Positions 9,674 to 21,083 of a stretch of DNA of 47,194 bases are shown here, piece by piece. The notes beneath the pieces were generated by a model. The model did not search any database. It saw only the letters and a list, made by a program, of their open reading frames with translations, and was not told the DNA's origin. Numbering within the stretch: position 1 is the first letter of the stretch; each line of letters starts with the position of its first letter. The DNA is from Priapulus caudatus. Lineage: Eukaryota > Priapulida > Priapulimorpha > Priapulimorphida > Priapulidae. The position numbers and the translations under genes are program-made. The DNA lies in NCBI RefSeq assembly GCF_000485595.1, contig NW_014578172.1, positions 7,036 through 54,229 on the forward strand, read 5' to 3'.

Positions 9674-12160
9674 ATGATGTCATATTTATTGCAGGCTTCG
9701 TGTTTAGCCACGCTGTTTCTGGCATGTACTGGACACAGACAGCGTGGACGCGACACTGCAGCCGCCACGAACGGGAGCGCTTGTTTGCTCAAGAAAGGCC
9801 AGTTGTCAGTGTCACAGAACACCTGGGTTAATCGCTTTTTCCGTAAACACCTTCGCGCCTTAACCTTACCCTTACCGATGCCATGTCGAGATTGACCGGT
9901 TTGAACACACCTATATTCCAGTATAACAGATGTGCCTACGTATCCTGCTTTGAGTGGCGAACAAGGATTCGCGCATGATCTGCCTTATTTAAAATGCCTC
10001 CAAACCCATTTACAGTGGTTTCTTCTAGGATATGATGCTTGAAGCGCACGCGTGCATGGATTACATTTACGTTTCATCAGGCACGGCCAAAGCGATCTTT
10101 GTTTGCTGGCGTCGGTAAGTTTAGCAAAATGGTTGATACACCTAAGGATAGTGTCACGTAACAGCGCTACTGACCAGGAGACCAGACAACACGAGTTCGG
10201 TCTCATTTCATCTGCGCAGCGGTTCGGGCCTAGAATTGGAACTATCGAAGACATTGTAAGGCCCGGATTTCCGTCACACTGCCCACGCGTGTTCCGCCCT
10301 ATTTTGCGATACGGACGGCAAAGGCAAATAACGATACACAATCAATAAAATTACTCGGATAGAATACGCGGATGGCTAAACACTAAGCTGCTAAAAGAAT
10401 GTGGTTGATCACAGTAATTTTTATCGCTGATCGGGTGCATATATAACCTGGGAATGCGAGATTCGAGGGTATACCATTGACGAATTAAATATTCTAACCC
10501 GAATATCATTTAGTATTAAAATGGGCTCACGCTTGCATTTGATTCAGCTCCAATCAACGCATCGATGCAATAAACAAGAGCGGTCGATACCTCTAATAGG
10601 AGGGAGCCTTATCCACGCGATCTCAAGTTCCCACGGCCCATAACCTGTTCGGGGCTGGGGCGATCTTGGCCCCGACATGTTAATCTCGCTGCTACCCCAA
10701 AATTACAAATTGCCACATTCGCCCCAACGGGGGGCCGCTCTTAAAATATTTACGTAGCTCATAGGGCAGTGGTTTTCCTTCGACCGCCATGGCTTTTATT
10801 GTCTCGCGCAGCTACCGTGTGAGACAGGGAAGCCCTTATTCAAATTAATGAAATCTTTGACCCCTCCGTGTCTATATTTCCGGGCTCAAATTCATCCCTA
10901 GCCAACAGCGGACACAATTATTCAAGCGGCCACATAAATACCTAGGATGTAACTACCGGATCACGTTAATTACATAGAGCCGGGGCCTAGAACCTAAACG
11001 CTTATCGTGTTTGAATGCTAGCTAATCACGATTTATCTGCCCGTTAACATCCAAGTGTACCCCTTCCTCCCAGATAAGTTCGTGTGGCATTGGGCGCTTT
11101 TCCGCCAATGCGTACGCCGAAATTGAAATTAACTGTCAGGAAAGTCGCTAGTATTTCCGTGAGACTGCAGCCGGGGAGCCACATTATTTTCGCATGGGGA
11201 TATTGGGATCGTAACCACGCCCGTTTCAATTCAGTCACAATCATCGTGTTAGACTGGGTACGGAAACCCACGCGTAGACAGAGCATTCATTGCCAGCCAG
11301 CAATTAATACTTTAGAGGCGGGATTAAAGCTCATGTCGATTATTTCTCAACTACCCCAGTACGTATATTCCATGGACTCCAGGCGAGGACAGTCCGCTGC
11401 CGTCGTTTTCAGCTAGATAATTGGCTGACTATCCCACACATATGGCAGCAGTTATTCAAACGGTGGCGACCCACGACGTAATGCAACGAGCATGATTGCG
11501 CGTACCTGCACACGGCCAGTATCGAGGAATTATAGTACCATCCGACTTCGAGGGTGGATTCAGAAATTAGAGGATTCGTGTTAAAAAGAATCACGTGATA
11601 TCGAAAGGGCAATATGAATACGTCGGCACACGGCGCGATTAGCGCGACCTATGAACTATGCCTCACGCTCCGCATGCGCGGTTGGGCAGCGCTAGCATCC
11701 GTAATATTGAGGGTTAATATTTTTGTTAAATGCTTACGGATGTAGTCCCTGTCATAGTGGTACGTCCATACTTGACACGGCCAGGCAGGTGGGCGGTCGG
11801 GGGCGCTGCTGGCGGGAGACCAGGCGCGGGGGTGGCGGCAAGCCCGGTTTGTTGGTGAGGCCGCGCACTTCGCCACGACAGACTGCCGGTGACACCCGTC
11901 TCCCCGATCCATGACGGCATACCTACCAGGGCGACGCCCCGGCACCTCCGGCTGTAACCCCGGCAGCCTGCGATATACACCACAGTGATGCGACCGCAAT
12001 TACGCGCGACCACCCGCACTCTACCCGTCCTATACGCCAGAAGTGCCGAAGATTTCCATAGAGCCGAGAACCACCGACCGGGCGCGTCCCACGAACACCC
12101 AACCGGCCGGCCTCGCGCCGGCGCGCGCCGCCCCGCCCCGACTCAACCGCTGTGTAGTGT
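9674..12160 (+). pseudogene. Indel-riddled env copy (element 1, copy A)
   Basis: Parallels the env at 18345-20507, including the splice-acceptor-like ATTTATTGCAGGC (about 9683-9695) and the region encoding the cleavage site (about 10080-10110). The frame is broken throughout by 1-base indels. Near the 3' end (about 12065-12145) there is a GC-rich insertion of about 80-90 bases absent from the other copy, with CGCGCCGGCGCGCGCCGCCC-like sequence. Not expected to encode protein as assembled. Confidence 0.75.
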
Positions 12161-14467
12161 ATTCCTATAGTAAGTGTGCGGAAGTTAGCAGATTCCGACG
12201 CAGCGATATGACTAGGAGCACCGCCCCCCCCCCCCCCTCGACTAGAAGAAATAACTTAAGTATGACGTTCGCCGTACGTATACGGTAAAGTCAAGTACAG
12301 CCGATGAATTAAAAGTATAGGAACGCGGATGAATGCGTACTGCTTGTAAGCAGAAGTGGGTCTAAATGTTATTATTGATTTGTTCATGGCCACTAATCGC
12401 TATGTATTGTTGTGCAGTGCAGTCGGCAGAGTTCAGACAGTTCCGCATGTATTACGCCGCGCCTGCGAAACTACTTGTTAGGTATAACTATTACAACGCC
12501 ATGAGTAAAACACGAGCCGGAATAATACGTTCGATTCGATACAGTATCGATTCAGTGGGACGGCCGCACTATAACCTGTAGTAGCATGGCAGTAATCTTT
12601 TTAGAGACACCTGTAACGAATGTGTTGCGTTCCATTCAGTTATAACGAAACTGTGTCATTCATTACCTTACCGAATTCCTACCTCAGCTGCCGCTACTGA
12701 CCTCTCTCCTTCGCGCCATTGGAGTTTCAACCGTCAAGTCAAGCCAAGCAACAAACCAGCGAAACGAGCAGACAATGGAAATGAAGAACCGTACGTACCC
12801 ATCTCGGCAGTGAGCGGAGGAGGCCGAACGGCCGAGACGTGGGGGACATCCACGCAGAATCCCAACCACGACGCCGCCTGTGCCAGCAGGTGGCTAGGCC
12901 GCGCAGATGCCGTGTGGCGCTTCCACGTCAGGGGTTTGGGTCTCGGGCTCGGGCAGGGACCGAGCACACACCTCCCGGCGCCAGTGCGATGGGGCGCCAG
13001 TTGCGAGTGCCACCGGTGCCCAGTCACTATTACGGGGATGCGTCTGGGGATTGCGCGAGCGACGCGTGCGAGCTCGTCGGGATCCGCTAAAACCGCCGCC
13101 ACCGCACGTCGTGATGTCGCGCATGACAGTCACGAGACCACCTGGCAGGTCTCCAATCTGATCCCACCGGTGCAGGCGCGTCTCCGCCGACCGCTCGTCC
13201 GGGCACGAGCCGTCGTTGCTCGCCGTCGTCGAGGAAGTATGTACGCCGGCATCGACCACTACCGTCGTCGCCGCCCCCGTCGGCAAGATATACGCCGGCC
13301 TCACCCACAGCCGCCGACCGTCTTCAAGGGCGTACACGCCCCGCTCGCACCATACACCACCATTACGGCGACGGGATGGCGAGCGCCGCATTACCCGCCG
13401 GCCACCGCCACGATATCTGCCCCACACAACGAGACGGCGACAGACGGGCTACAGCAACGTGCGGCTACAAACAACGGCGACTACAACACTACGACGACGC
13501 GAGGACGACGCTCTCGCGCGACAGGCTGCGCTCCGGCCCCGATTTATGTTATTATTCTGCCTCGGCTATCCACCCACGTCCCAATTAGCCTTTCCCCAGG
13601 CTTTATCCCTTCCGGCTCTCTCGCCGCCTATCCCCGCCGCTATTCCGCGCTGTCCTCTCACGCTTTTCACCCCCCCTTCTCCCCTAAGCAGAATGGTGTG
13701 GGGCTAAGAGTAGTCGTCATTGTTGTACGAGTAGTTGTTAGTTTCGTTTGTTGGTGAAGGGGTAGGAGTTGTTGAAGGAGGTAGTATTACGGGAAAAAAA
13801 TAATAAAAAATGAATGTGATAACATAAAAAGGAGGATAGAATGAAAAAAATCAAATACAAGAGCTCCAGAGAGTCGAAAATAGATGTTGTTTACGATACG
13901 AGTGGCGCTAAGCCGGCATGCGGTCATAACTGCAGCCGGGCTCGCTGCGGGTTCTAGAGCGTGAGAAGGCGCTATCTACTGCTTATGGGAGAGGTTGCCA
14001 GGTGGCCGGAGGTCACCAGTGCGGCTGGCGCTTCCGGTGTCAGTCTTCGACGGAAGTGATATTTACTACGGCCATACTTTATTTGAGTAGCGCCAGCGGC
14101 CGCCCCCGCGGGCGCTCCCGGGCTCCGTATATACTTCGGTCTGCGGCTGCGGTTTTCTTTGTTTTGGGTAGGAACAACCTAGCAGAGCTGAAGGTCAGCA
14201 GACGGCGTGTCGTCTCGTTCCGGAGGCCACTGCCAGCCCGGCTGGTGTTTTATTTCATTGGATACGCTCGAGCGCCGCGCCTCTTCGTGCGTGCGTGGTG
14301 CACGTCTAAGTTCCGATTGTGCTCGCCGCGCGAACTTCTTTTCCCCAGTTCACGACAGCAGGCGGCTTGGGGCCGGCGCGACCGGTGCCGGGGGCCCGCG
14401 CGGGCCGCGCGGCGCCGGAGTCTGTTGACGTGACGATGTCGGGGCATCCGTCCGGTACGGGGGAGGT
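12161..14467 (+). pseudogene. 3' region of element 1, copy A, with GC-rich insertions
   Basis: Aligns with 20508-22530 including the extra-ORF region, the A-rich tract and the sequence just before the polypurine tract. Differences are again mostly single-base indels, plus a run of about 15 C at 12225-12239 and a ~50-base GC-rich insertion at about 14360-14415. At about 14467 it passes directly into protease sequence where copy B enters its LTR. Long open frames here (for example 12810-13757) mix several frames of the intact counterpart and should not be trusted. Confidence 0.7.
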
Positions 14468-15044
14468 AACCTATATATTAGCGTCATGCGCATTAACGGC
14501 TAATACTGCGCCCGGTTGTACGATAGAGATAGAGGGTAGACTTGTTAACTCGTTACTCGACACCGGCAGTGATCTATCACTCCTAGATGCGAAACACTGG
14601 CGGGAGATCTCACTTTTGCGTAACACGCCAATAGTTAATACACGGTTTTCCACATTATTCTCGGCGAGTGGACATACGTTAGCAGTGTTAGGAGCGGTGA
14701 GACTCGCGTTGGTAATAGCGGGACGTAGATATTTTGCTGTTTTTCATATAGTCACAGATTTGCCCAGACCGTGTGTGATAGGTGTGGATTTTTTACGTGC
14801 AAACGCGGCAATAGTAGATTTCAAGAACAATGTCTTGCAACTGGGATCGATTAAAATCCCATTAGTGTCTCCTAGTCGTACTAGAACGCTGTTCGCTACA
14901 TTAGCAACATCTGTTCCATTACGAACACGTGCACGCTCGGCGAGCGCGCCTACAGATGCGGTCGCGGGTGTCGGGCGGGGAACGCGGTGTCACGTAACGA
15001 CGATGCATAATCGCGTGCGGTCGAGTACTCAAGAAGTCAAGTAG
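14468..15044 (+). CDS. pol: Retropepsin-like aspartic protease (element 1 pol)
   Basis: Encodes the pol protease that would process Gag-Pol. The active-site motif LLDTGSDLSLLD has DTG at 14559-14567. The second family signature appears about 70 residues later as VIGVDFLRANAAIVDF. The frame is open through the junction from copy A, so no native start is visible; it should be fused downstream of Gag, which is missing. The frame ends at two adjacent TAG codons (15042-15047) and then reopens in the same frame into the RT. These stops lie in a low-complexity linker built from TCGAGTAG-like units. They may be decay, a repeat-expansion error or a readthrough point. Confidence 0.8.
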
Positions 15045-15047
15045 TAG

Positions 15048-17063
15048 AGTCGAGTAGTCGAGAATTCAAACTCGCGTGTTCCCTCGCGCAGCGTAACTAA
15101 ACCTTTAGCGGTAGCACGTAATCTAACAACGAGCATAAATTCTCACGCAGGGTTAATACGTAAGATTACTAATCCGCCGCTCGCGTCGGTCCAGATTCCG
15201 CCACAGGGAGAGGCGGCAATATTTACTATTGGGGAACAGGCCGCGACACAGCCAGATGTGAGTGTGGAACACGGACAGCCAGAATCAACGAACCTATTGG
15301 ACTTTCGCCACGCCGTGAGTCATGTGGTCGATCGGGGACAGCAGCGGTGTATGTTACATCTATTAGAAAGCAATACACATGCTTTCGCCGCCTCCGATAA
15401 ACAGCTGGGACGCACGAACGTCATGGAATTCCAAATTAATTTAGAAAATAATAAACCAATCAGGTCCAGACCTTACAGACTATCAGCAGCGCATGCACAG
15501 ATAGTGCAGACAAAAATAGACGCACTGTTAGAGGCGGGAATAATAGAGCCGTCCCAAAGCCCCTATGCCGCGGGTGTCCTGTTAGTGCCTAAGAAAGATG
15601 GAGAATTACGCATGTGTGTGGATTTCAGGCGATTGAACGCCGTTACAATAAAAGAGCATCATCCTTTACCTCAGATAAACGACGTAGTACACCAATTAAA
15701 TGGCGCACGTATATTCTCGACGTTGGATTTAAGGTCAGCATATCACCAGTTACCCATCGTGCCGAGAGATAGACATAAAGCTAGTTTCGTAACGACAGGG
15801 GGCCAGTGGTCTTATATTTCCTTACCTTTCGGATTATGCAATGGGCCTTCTGCTTTCCAGCGTCTCATGCATTCCGTGCTACAGGGTTTGGTCGGCCAAT
15901 TCGTAATCGTATATATAGATGATATCGTGGTGCATAGCGTCGATTTCGATTCACACGTGAAGCATTTGTTGCAGGTCTTCGAGCGGTTGCGGTCGGCAAA
16001 TTTAAAATTAAAATTAACTAAGTGTTGTTTCTTGCGTGAGACTATTCATTTTTTAGGCCATATAATCGATAGCACAGGAATTAGACCTGACGACTCCAAA
16101 ACGCGTGCCGTATTTGACTTACGGCCTCCCACGACGGCAACCGATATAAGACGTTTTCTCGGTTTAGCCGGGTATTACCGTAAATTTATACGGGGTTACG
16201 CGGCCATTGCACGCCCTCTCACGCTTCTTACGGGTAAATCAGTAACGTTTAAGTGGACATCAGAGGAACAGCACGCGTTCGACGCATTGAAACAGGCTCT
16301 CATTTCTGCTCCGGTCTTGGCATTAGCTTCACCTGACAGAGATTTCTCTTTGTATTGCGACGCGTCAAATCATACAATAGCTGCAGTTTTGACGCAAGTG
16401 GGGGACGATGGGGGCGAGCGTGTCATTTTGTATCTTAGTAAGCAGTTAGTAGGAGCACAATTAAGATGGGCGATTGTGGAAAAAGAAGCCTATTCGGTTA
16501 TTTTTTCTCTGATTACGTGGAAGCAATATCTTCTCGGTCGAAAAACAATCGTGTACTGCGATCACAAACCCTTACGTTTCCTCCTAACGGCGAAAACATT
16601 GACTAATGCCCGCTTACAAAAGTGGGCAGTCATATTATCCGGTTATGATCTCCAGATAGAATTCAGGCCGGGGAGATACAACGAACAAGCAGACGCGTTA
16701 ACTAGGTTGGCAACAAACCCAGGTAAGGAGGAGGCTGACAGCGAGAGTGAAAGTGAGAGCGACGATATCGCAGCCGCATGTTTCGCGGTCAACACAGTCC
16801 CAGCTACGACACAGGTCAACGGCCCTCAGCACGCCATAAGTACTCACCCACCGTCGTGCGCGCCCTCGGGTGTCACGAATAGAGCGGAATTTCGTAAGTT
16901 GCAAAGACAGGACGAGCAGCTCGCCACCATTATTAATGTGTTGGCCCAACCGCATGTACCATTGCGCCAAATTAAATTAATAGAGGCATATTATATGGAG
17001 GAGGAGATTTTGTGTCACTTAAATACGACAAACACTACTGCTCCCCCCTTTCACAAGTCGTGA
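15048..17063 (+). CDS. pol: Reverse transcriptase-RNase H (element 1 pol)
   Basis: Open in the protease frame from just after the double TAG; the first ATG-like position is about 15258. RT blocks are complete and in order: LVPKKDGELRMCVDFRRLNA, TLDLRSAYHQLP, LPFGLCNGPSAFQRLM, catalytic YIDDIVV at about 15910, FLGHIID and the FLGLAGYYRKFI thumb motif. RNase H follows with its acidic residues in YCDASN (about 16357), VEKEAYS, YCDHKPL and QADALTRL (near 16690). The order identifies Ty3/gypsy pol. A Glu/Ser/Asp-rich linker precedes the integrase. The frame stops at 17063 after a C homopolymer (17043-17048), where the integrase begins in another frame. The catalytic residues I can see are intact. 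Confidence 0.93.
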   Translation, partial: SRVVENSNSRVPSRSVTKPLAVARNLTTSINSHAGLIRKITNPPLASVQIPPQGEAAIFTIGEQAATQPDVSVEHGQPESTNLLDFRHAVSHVVDRGQQRCMLHLLESNTHAFAASDKQLGRTNVMEFQINLENNKPIRSRPYRLSAAHAQIVQTKIDALLEAGIIEPSQSPYAAGVLLVPKKDGELRMCVDFRRLNAVTIKEHHPLPQINDVVHQLNGARIFSTLDLRSAYHQLPIVPRDRHKASFVTTGGQWSYISLPFGLCNGPSAFQRLMHSVLQGLVGQFVIVYIDDIVVHSVDFDSHVKHLLQVFERLRSANLKLKLTKCCFLRETIHFLGHIIDSTGIRPDDSKTRAVFDLRPPTTATDIRRFLGLAGYYRKFIRGYAAIARPLTLLTGKSVTFKWTSEEQHAFDALKQALISAPVLALASPDRDFSLYCDASNHTIAAVLTQVGDDGGERVILYLSKQLVGAQLRWAIVEKEAYSVIFSLITWKQYLLGRKTIVYCDHKPLRFLLTAKTLTNARLQKWAVILSGYDLQIEFRPGRYNEQADALTRLATNPGKEEADSESESESDDIAAACFAVNTVPATTQVNGPQHAISTHPPSCAPSGVTNRAEFRKLQRQDEQLATIINVLAQPHVPLRQIKLIEAYYMEEEILCHLNTTNTTAPPFHKS

Positions 17064-17815
17064 TTCCGCGGTCATTAGTAGGAGCTGTGATGTATGCATG
17101 TCACTCATCACCGCATGCTGCACACCTGGGCTTCGATAAAACGTATCGTAAGATCGCGGATAAATATTTTTGGCCACGTATGTACCAGGAAATTCACAAA
17201 TATGTAAAAGAATGTATACCGTGTAATGCGAGGAAATTACGGAGAATCAATGCCCCTCTGCACGAAGCCCCTATGCCGACAGCGGTCAATGAGACAGTCA
17301 GCATTGATATAGTGGGCCCTTTACCAATGACGCAAGACGGATGTAAATATATAGTTACGTTTGTCGACTTATACTCGGCGTGGCCGGAATGCTATTGCAC
17401 GACTAATAAGTCATCGGCAACAGTCGCTGACTTGATTTTAAATTCATATATCCCGACGCACGGTTGCCCGATGCGTTTCCTTACAGACCGAGGGTTAGAA
17501 TTTTGTAATTCATTGATCAGGCGCATTTCACAAGTCTTCCGGATACACCACGTAACAACGGCGCCATTCCATCCCGCGTCAAATGCGGTATGTGAAAGGT
17601 TTCATCGAACGATGGGGAATATGTTAGCCTGCTTAGTAAGTTCTCGACAGACTGAGTGGAAACAGATGTTAGGACCAATTCTTTTTGCGTATAGGACAGC
17701 AGAACATAGTACAAGCCGTTATTCCCCCTTCCGACTCATGTATGGTAGATCTCCGGTACTCCCATTAGACACACTCTTGCTACCTCGTGACCGACTGTAT
17801 CAGTCGCGACTATGA
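17012..17815 (+). CDS. pol: Integrase zinc finger and catalytic core (element 1 pol)
   Basis: An N-terminal HHCC finger is present (HSSPHAAH, later CIPC). The core has D in SIDIVGP, D in FLTDRGLEF and E in NAVCERF; the second and third are separated by 35 residues, the D,D35E spacing of retroviral-type integrases. It would insert the cDNA, consistent with the ATAG duplication. The frame differs by one base from RT. The switch falls at a run of six C; copy A has seven C there, so a homopolymer length error or mutation is the simplest cause. The frame changes again near 17790-17815. Confidence 0.9.
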   Translation: MSLKYDKHYCSPLSQVVIPRSLVGAVMYACHSSPHAAHLGFDKTYRKIADKYFWPRMYQEIHKYVKECIPCNARKLRRINAPLHEAPMPTAVNETVSIDIVGPLPMTQDGCKYIVTFVDLYSAWPECYCTTNKSSATVADLILNSYIPTHGCPMRFLTDRGLEFCNSLIRRISQVFRIHHVTTAPFHPASNAVCERFHRTMGNMLACLVSSRQTEWKQMLGPILFAYRTAEHSTSRYSPFRLMYGRSPVLPLDTLLLPRDRLYQSRL

Positions 17816-18338
17816 TAACATGCATTCAGAGGTATGCACGCTCATGCACCAACGCACCGCGCGAGTGCGAGAACGCAATAAGAGGTTATATGACAGAAGG
17901 GCGAGAAATCAGCAATTTGAGGTAGGTGACGAGATTTATTGGTATAATCCTACAGTTATACCAGGAGCGGGTAGGAAGTTAGCCTCGTATTGGAGAAGTT
18001 ATTATGTCATTCATAAAAAATTATCTCCTGTGCAGTTCCGTATTAGGCATGCGCGTAAGGGTAATATGCGGGATGTACACGTCGATAGTCTTAGGTTTGC
18101 ATACCCCAGCGGAATATGGAGTGACACGTTAACTGATACTTTACCTCGAGAGGGGGCAGCAGTGTCATCAGAGCGACAGGAAGAGAGAACGACGCCACGC
18201 GATAGGCCCGTGCATGCGTACGATGTTGAGGATGATAATGAGGAGCGCATTTTTTCACAGTGGGAGGAAGAGGACGAAATCCCACTAGCCACACTCCGTG
18301 AACGCCAGCAAGTAGCACTGCGTTCCCAGGGGGATTGA
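17787..18338 (+). CDS. pol: Integrase C-terminal region (element 1 pol)
   Basis: Continues the integrase in a different frame. RVRERNKRLYDRRARNQQFE is the usual basic helix before the DNA-binding barrel, and VGDEIYWYNP is the SH3-like opening. An acidic tail with EEEDEIPLATLRERQQ follows. It ends 7 bases before the env region and about 23 bases before the probable env splice acceptor. The one-base break with the preceding frame is in 17787-17815. Confidence 0.82.
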   Translation: MTDCISRDYDNMHSEVCTLMHQRTARVRERNKRLYDRRARNQQFEVGDEIYWYNPTVIPGAGRKLASYWRSYYVIHKKLSPVQFRIRHARKGNMRDVHVDSLRFAYPSGIWSDTLTDTLPREGAAVSSERQEERTTPRDRPVHAYDVEDDNEERIFSQWEEEDEIPLATLRERQQVALRSQGD

Positions 18339-18344
18339 AAATGA

Positions 18345-18361
18345 TGTCATATTTATTGCAG
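18345..18361 (+). promoter_or_regulatory. Probable env 3' splice site
   Basis: A pyrimidine/AT-rich CATATTTATTGCAG precedes the env frame, which has no ATG before its hydrophobic leader and an in-frame TGA at 18342. In insect errantiviruses env is translated from a spliced RNA; the same arrangement would supply the missing start here. The acceptor leaves one base to complete a codon, so a donor in phase 2 is needed. The motif is kept in copy A. Confidence 0.6.
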
Positions 18362-20507
18362 GCTCGTGCTAGCCACGCTGTGCTGGCATGTACTGACACC
18401 AGCAGCGGTGGACGCGACACTGCAGCCCACGAACGGAGCGCTGTTTGTCAAGAAAGGCCAGTTGTCAGTGTCACAGAACACCTGGTTAATCGCTTTTTCC
18501 GTAAACACCTCGGCCTTAAACCTCTACCTTACCCGAATGCATGTCGAGATTGACCGTTTGAACACACCTATTTCCCCGTATAAAGATGTGCCTACGTATC
18601 CTGCTTGGAGTGGCGAACAAGGATTCGCGCATGATCTGTATAAAATGCTCCAAACCCATTTACAGTGTTTTCTTCGTAGATATGATGCATTGAGCGCACG
18701 CGTGCATGGATTACATTCGTTTCATCAGGCACGGCCAAAGCGATCTTTGTTTGCTGGCGTCGGTAAGTTAGCAAAATGGTTGATAGGTAGCGCTACAGAG
18801 GACGATGTCAAGAATCTGCAGGGGCAACTTAACGACATGCAGATTTCCCAATCCCACCTTTCCGCTATTTTGGATGACAGCGTAACAATCATAAATTTAA
18901 CTCGTATAAATACGGAGCTAAACACTAAGCTGCTTAAAGAAGTGGTTGATCACAGTAATTTTATCGCTGATCGGGTGCAATATATAACCAGGGAATTGGA
19001 AGATTTCGAGGGGTATACCTTGACGGAATTTAAATATTTAACCCGAATATATTTAGCTATAAATGGGCTCACGCTTGCATTTGATCAGCTCCAATCAACC
19101 ATCGATGCAATAACAAGAGCGGTCGATACTCTAATAGGAGGGAGATTATCCACGGATCTCATCCCACCCCATAACCTGTTGGGGATCTTGACGAACATTC
19201 AATTGCTGTTACCCCCAAATCTACAATTGCCACATTCGCCAACGGGGGCCCTCTTAAAATATTACGAGCTCATAGAGGCAGTGGTTATTCCTTCACCGCA
19301 TGGCTTTTATGTACTCGCGTCAGTACCGCTGAGACAAAGGGAAGCCTTATTCAACATATATGAAATTTTGACCCCTTGTGTCTATTTTCCGGGCTCAAAT
19401 TCATCCCTAGCAACAGCGGCACGATATCAAGTGCCACATAAATACCTAGGAGTAACACCGGATCACGATTATTACATAGAGCCGGAGAACCATAAAACGC
19501 TTATGTGTTTGAATGGTAATCACGATTTCTGCCCGTTAAACACTCCAGTGTACCCCTCCTCCCAGATAAGTTCGTGTGGCATGGCGCTTTTCCGCAATCG
19601 TACCGCAGAAATTGAAATTAACTGTCAGAAAGTCGTAGTATTTTCCGTTAGACCTCAGCCGGAAGCACATTATTTGTCGCATGGGGTATGGGTCGTAACC
19701 ACGCCGTTTCCAATTCAGGTCACATCATCGTGTTATGACTGGGATACGGAAACCCCACGCGTAGAAGAGCATTTCATTGCCAGCCAGCAATTGATAACTT
19801 TACAGGCGGGATGTAAAGCTCATTCCGATTATTTTCAACTACCCCCGTACTATATTCATGGATCCAGGGAGGACATCGCGCTGCCGTCGTTTCAGCTACA
19901 TAATTGGCCAGATATCCCACACATATGGCAGCAGTTACTTCAAACGGTGGGCGACCCACGAGCTAATGCAACGAGCATGATGCCGCGTATGCACACGGCA
20001 GTACCGAAGGAATTATATAGCCATGCCGACTTCGAGGTGGCATTCAGGAAATTAGAGGATTCTGTTAAAAAGAATCACGTGATATCGAATGGGCAATATG
20101 ATACGTCGCACACGGCGCGATTTAGCGCACCTATGCACTATGCCTCAACGTATGCGCGGTTGGCAGCGCTAGCATCGGTAATATTTGGGATATATATTTT
20201 TGTTAAATGCTACGGATGTAGTCCCTGTCAATATTGTCGTCATACTGAACGGCCAGGCAGGGGTGAGCGTCTGGGGGAGACAGGGGGGTGGCGGCAGCCG
20301 TTTGTGGTGAGGCCGGCATCGCCACGACAGACTGCCGTGACACCGTCTCACCCATCCATGACGTTCATACCTACCAGGGGGACGCCCCGCACCTCGCCTG
20401 TAACCCCGGCACTGCGCATAACCACAGTTATGCGACCGCAATTACGCGCGACCACCCCACCTCTACCCGTCCTATACCCAGAAGTGCCGAGATCCATAGA
20501 AGTGTAG
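18362..20507 (+). CDS. env: Envelope-like fusion glycoprotein, errantivirus/baculovirus-F type
   Basis: About 713 residues, numbered from the GTG at 18366. A hydrophobic N-terminal segment ending near PAAVDA looks like part of a signal peptide. A furin-type site RPKR (residues 123-126) is followed by a Gly/Ala/Leu-rich fusion-peptide-like segment, then a long helical region with heptad character (about 150-215). Next is a Cys-containing ectodomain with several N-x-S/T sites (NLT, NSS, NRT, NAT). One transmembrane segment lies near residues 595-616, with a Cys-rich juncture (CYGCSPCQYC) and a Pro/Arg-rich tail of about 95 residues. This order matches class I F-type Env proteins. There is no internal ATG start before the hydrophobic leader, so a spliced start is inferred. 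It would act in membrane fusion. The frame is uninterrupted. Confidence 0.85.
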
Positions 20508-21083
20508 TTATTTATAGTAAGTGTGCGGAAGTTAGCAGATTCCGACAGCAGCGATATACTAAGCACGACTAGAAGAAATAATTAAGTATGACGTTCGCCG
20601 TACGTATACGTAAAGTCAAGTACACGAGAATTAAAAGTATAGAGAACGCCGGATGATATTGGTACTTGCTTGTAACAGGAGTGTCTAACATGTATTATTA
20701 GATTGTCATGCACTAATCGCTATGTATTGTTGTTGCAGTGCAGTGGCAGTAGTTCAGACAGTCCGCATGTATGTAGCGGACCTGCGAAACTACGTAGGAT
20801 AAATATTACAACGCATGAGTAAACACGAGCGGAATAATACCGTTCGGTTCGATACAGTTCCGATTCAGTGGGAAACGGCGATATAACCTGTAGTAGCATG
20901 GCAGTAATCTTTAGAGAGCACCTGTAACGAATGTGTTGCGTTCCATTCATTATAACGAAACTGTGTCAATTCATTACCTTACCGAATCCGTACCTCAGCT
21001 GCAGCTACTGACCTCTCTCCCTTCGCCGCCATGTAGTTTTCAACGTCAAGTCAAGCAAGCAACGAACCAGCGAACGAGCAGCA
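20508..21083 (+). other. Post-env noncoding stretch with a second splice-acceptor-like site
   Basis: No supported coding sequence. ATGTATTGTTGTTGCAG ends at 20738 and resembles a 3' splice site about 345 bases before the ATG of the 252-codon frame. The site is recognisable in copy A (about 12400-12420, TATGTATTGTTGTGCAG). It could generate a second subgenomic RNA. Confidence 0.4.

Noticed and set aside
12810-13757. 315-codon plus-strand frame in copy A
   Set aside because: It strings together different frames of the cleaner counterpart at 21084-21958; indels created it.
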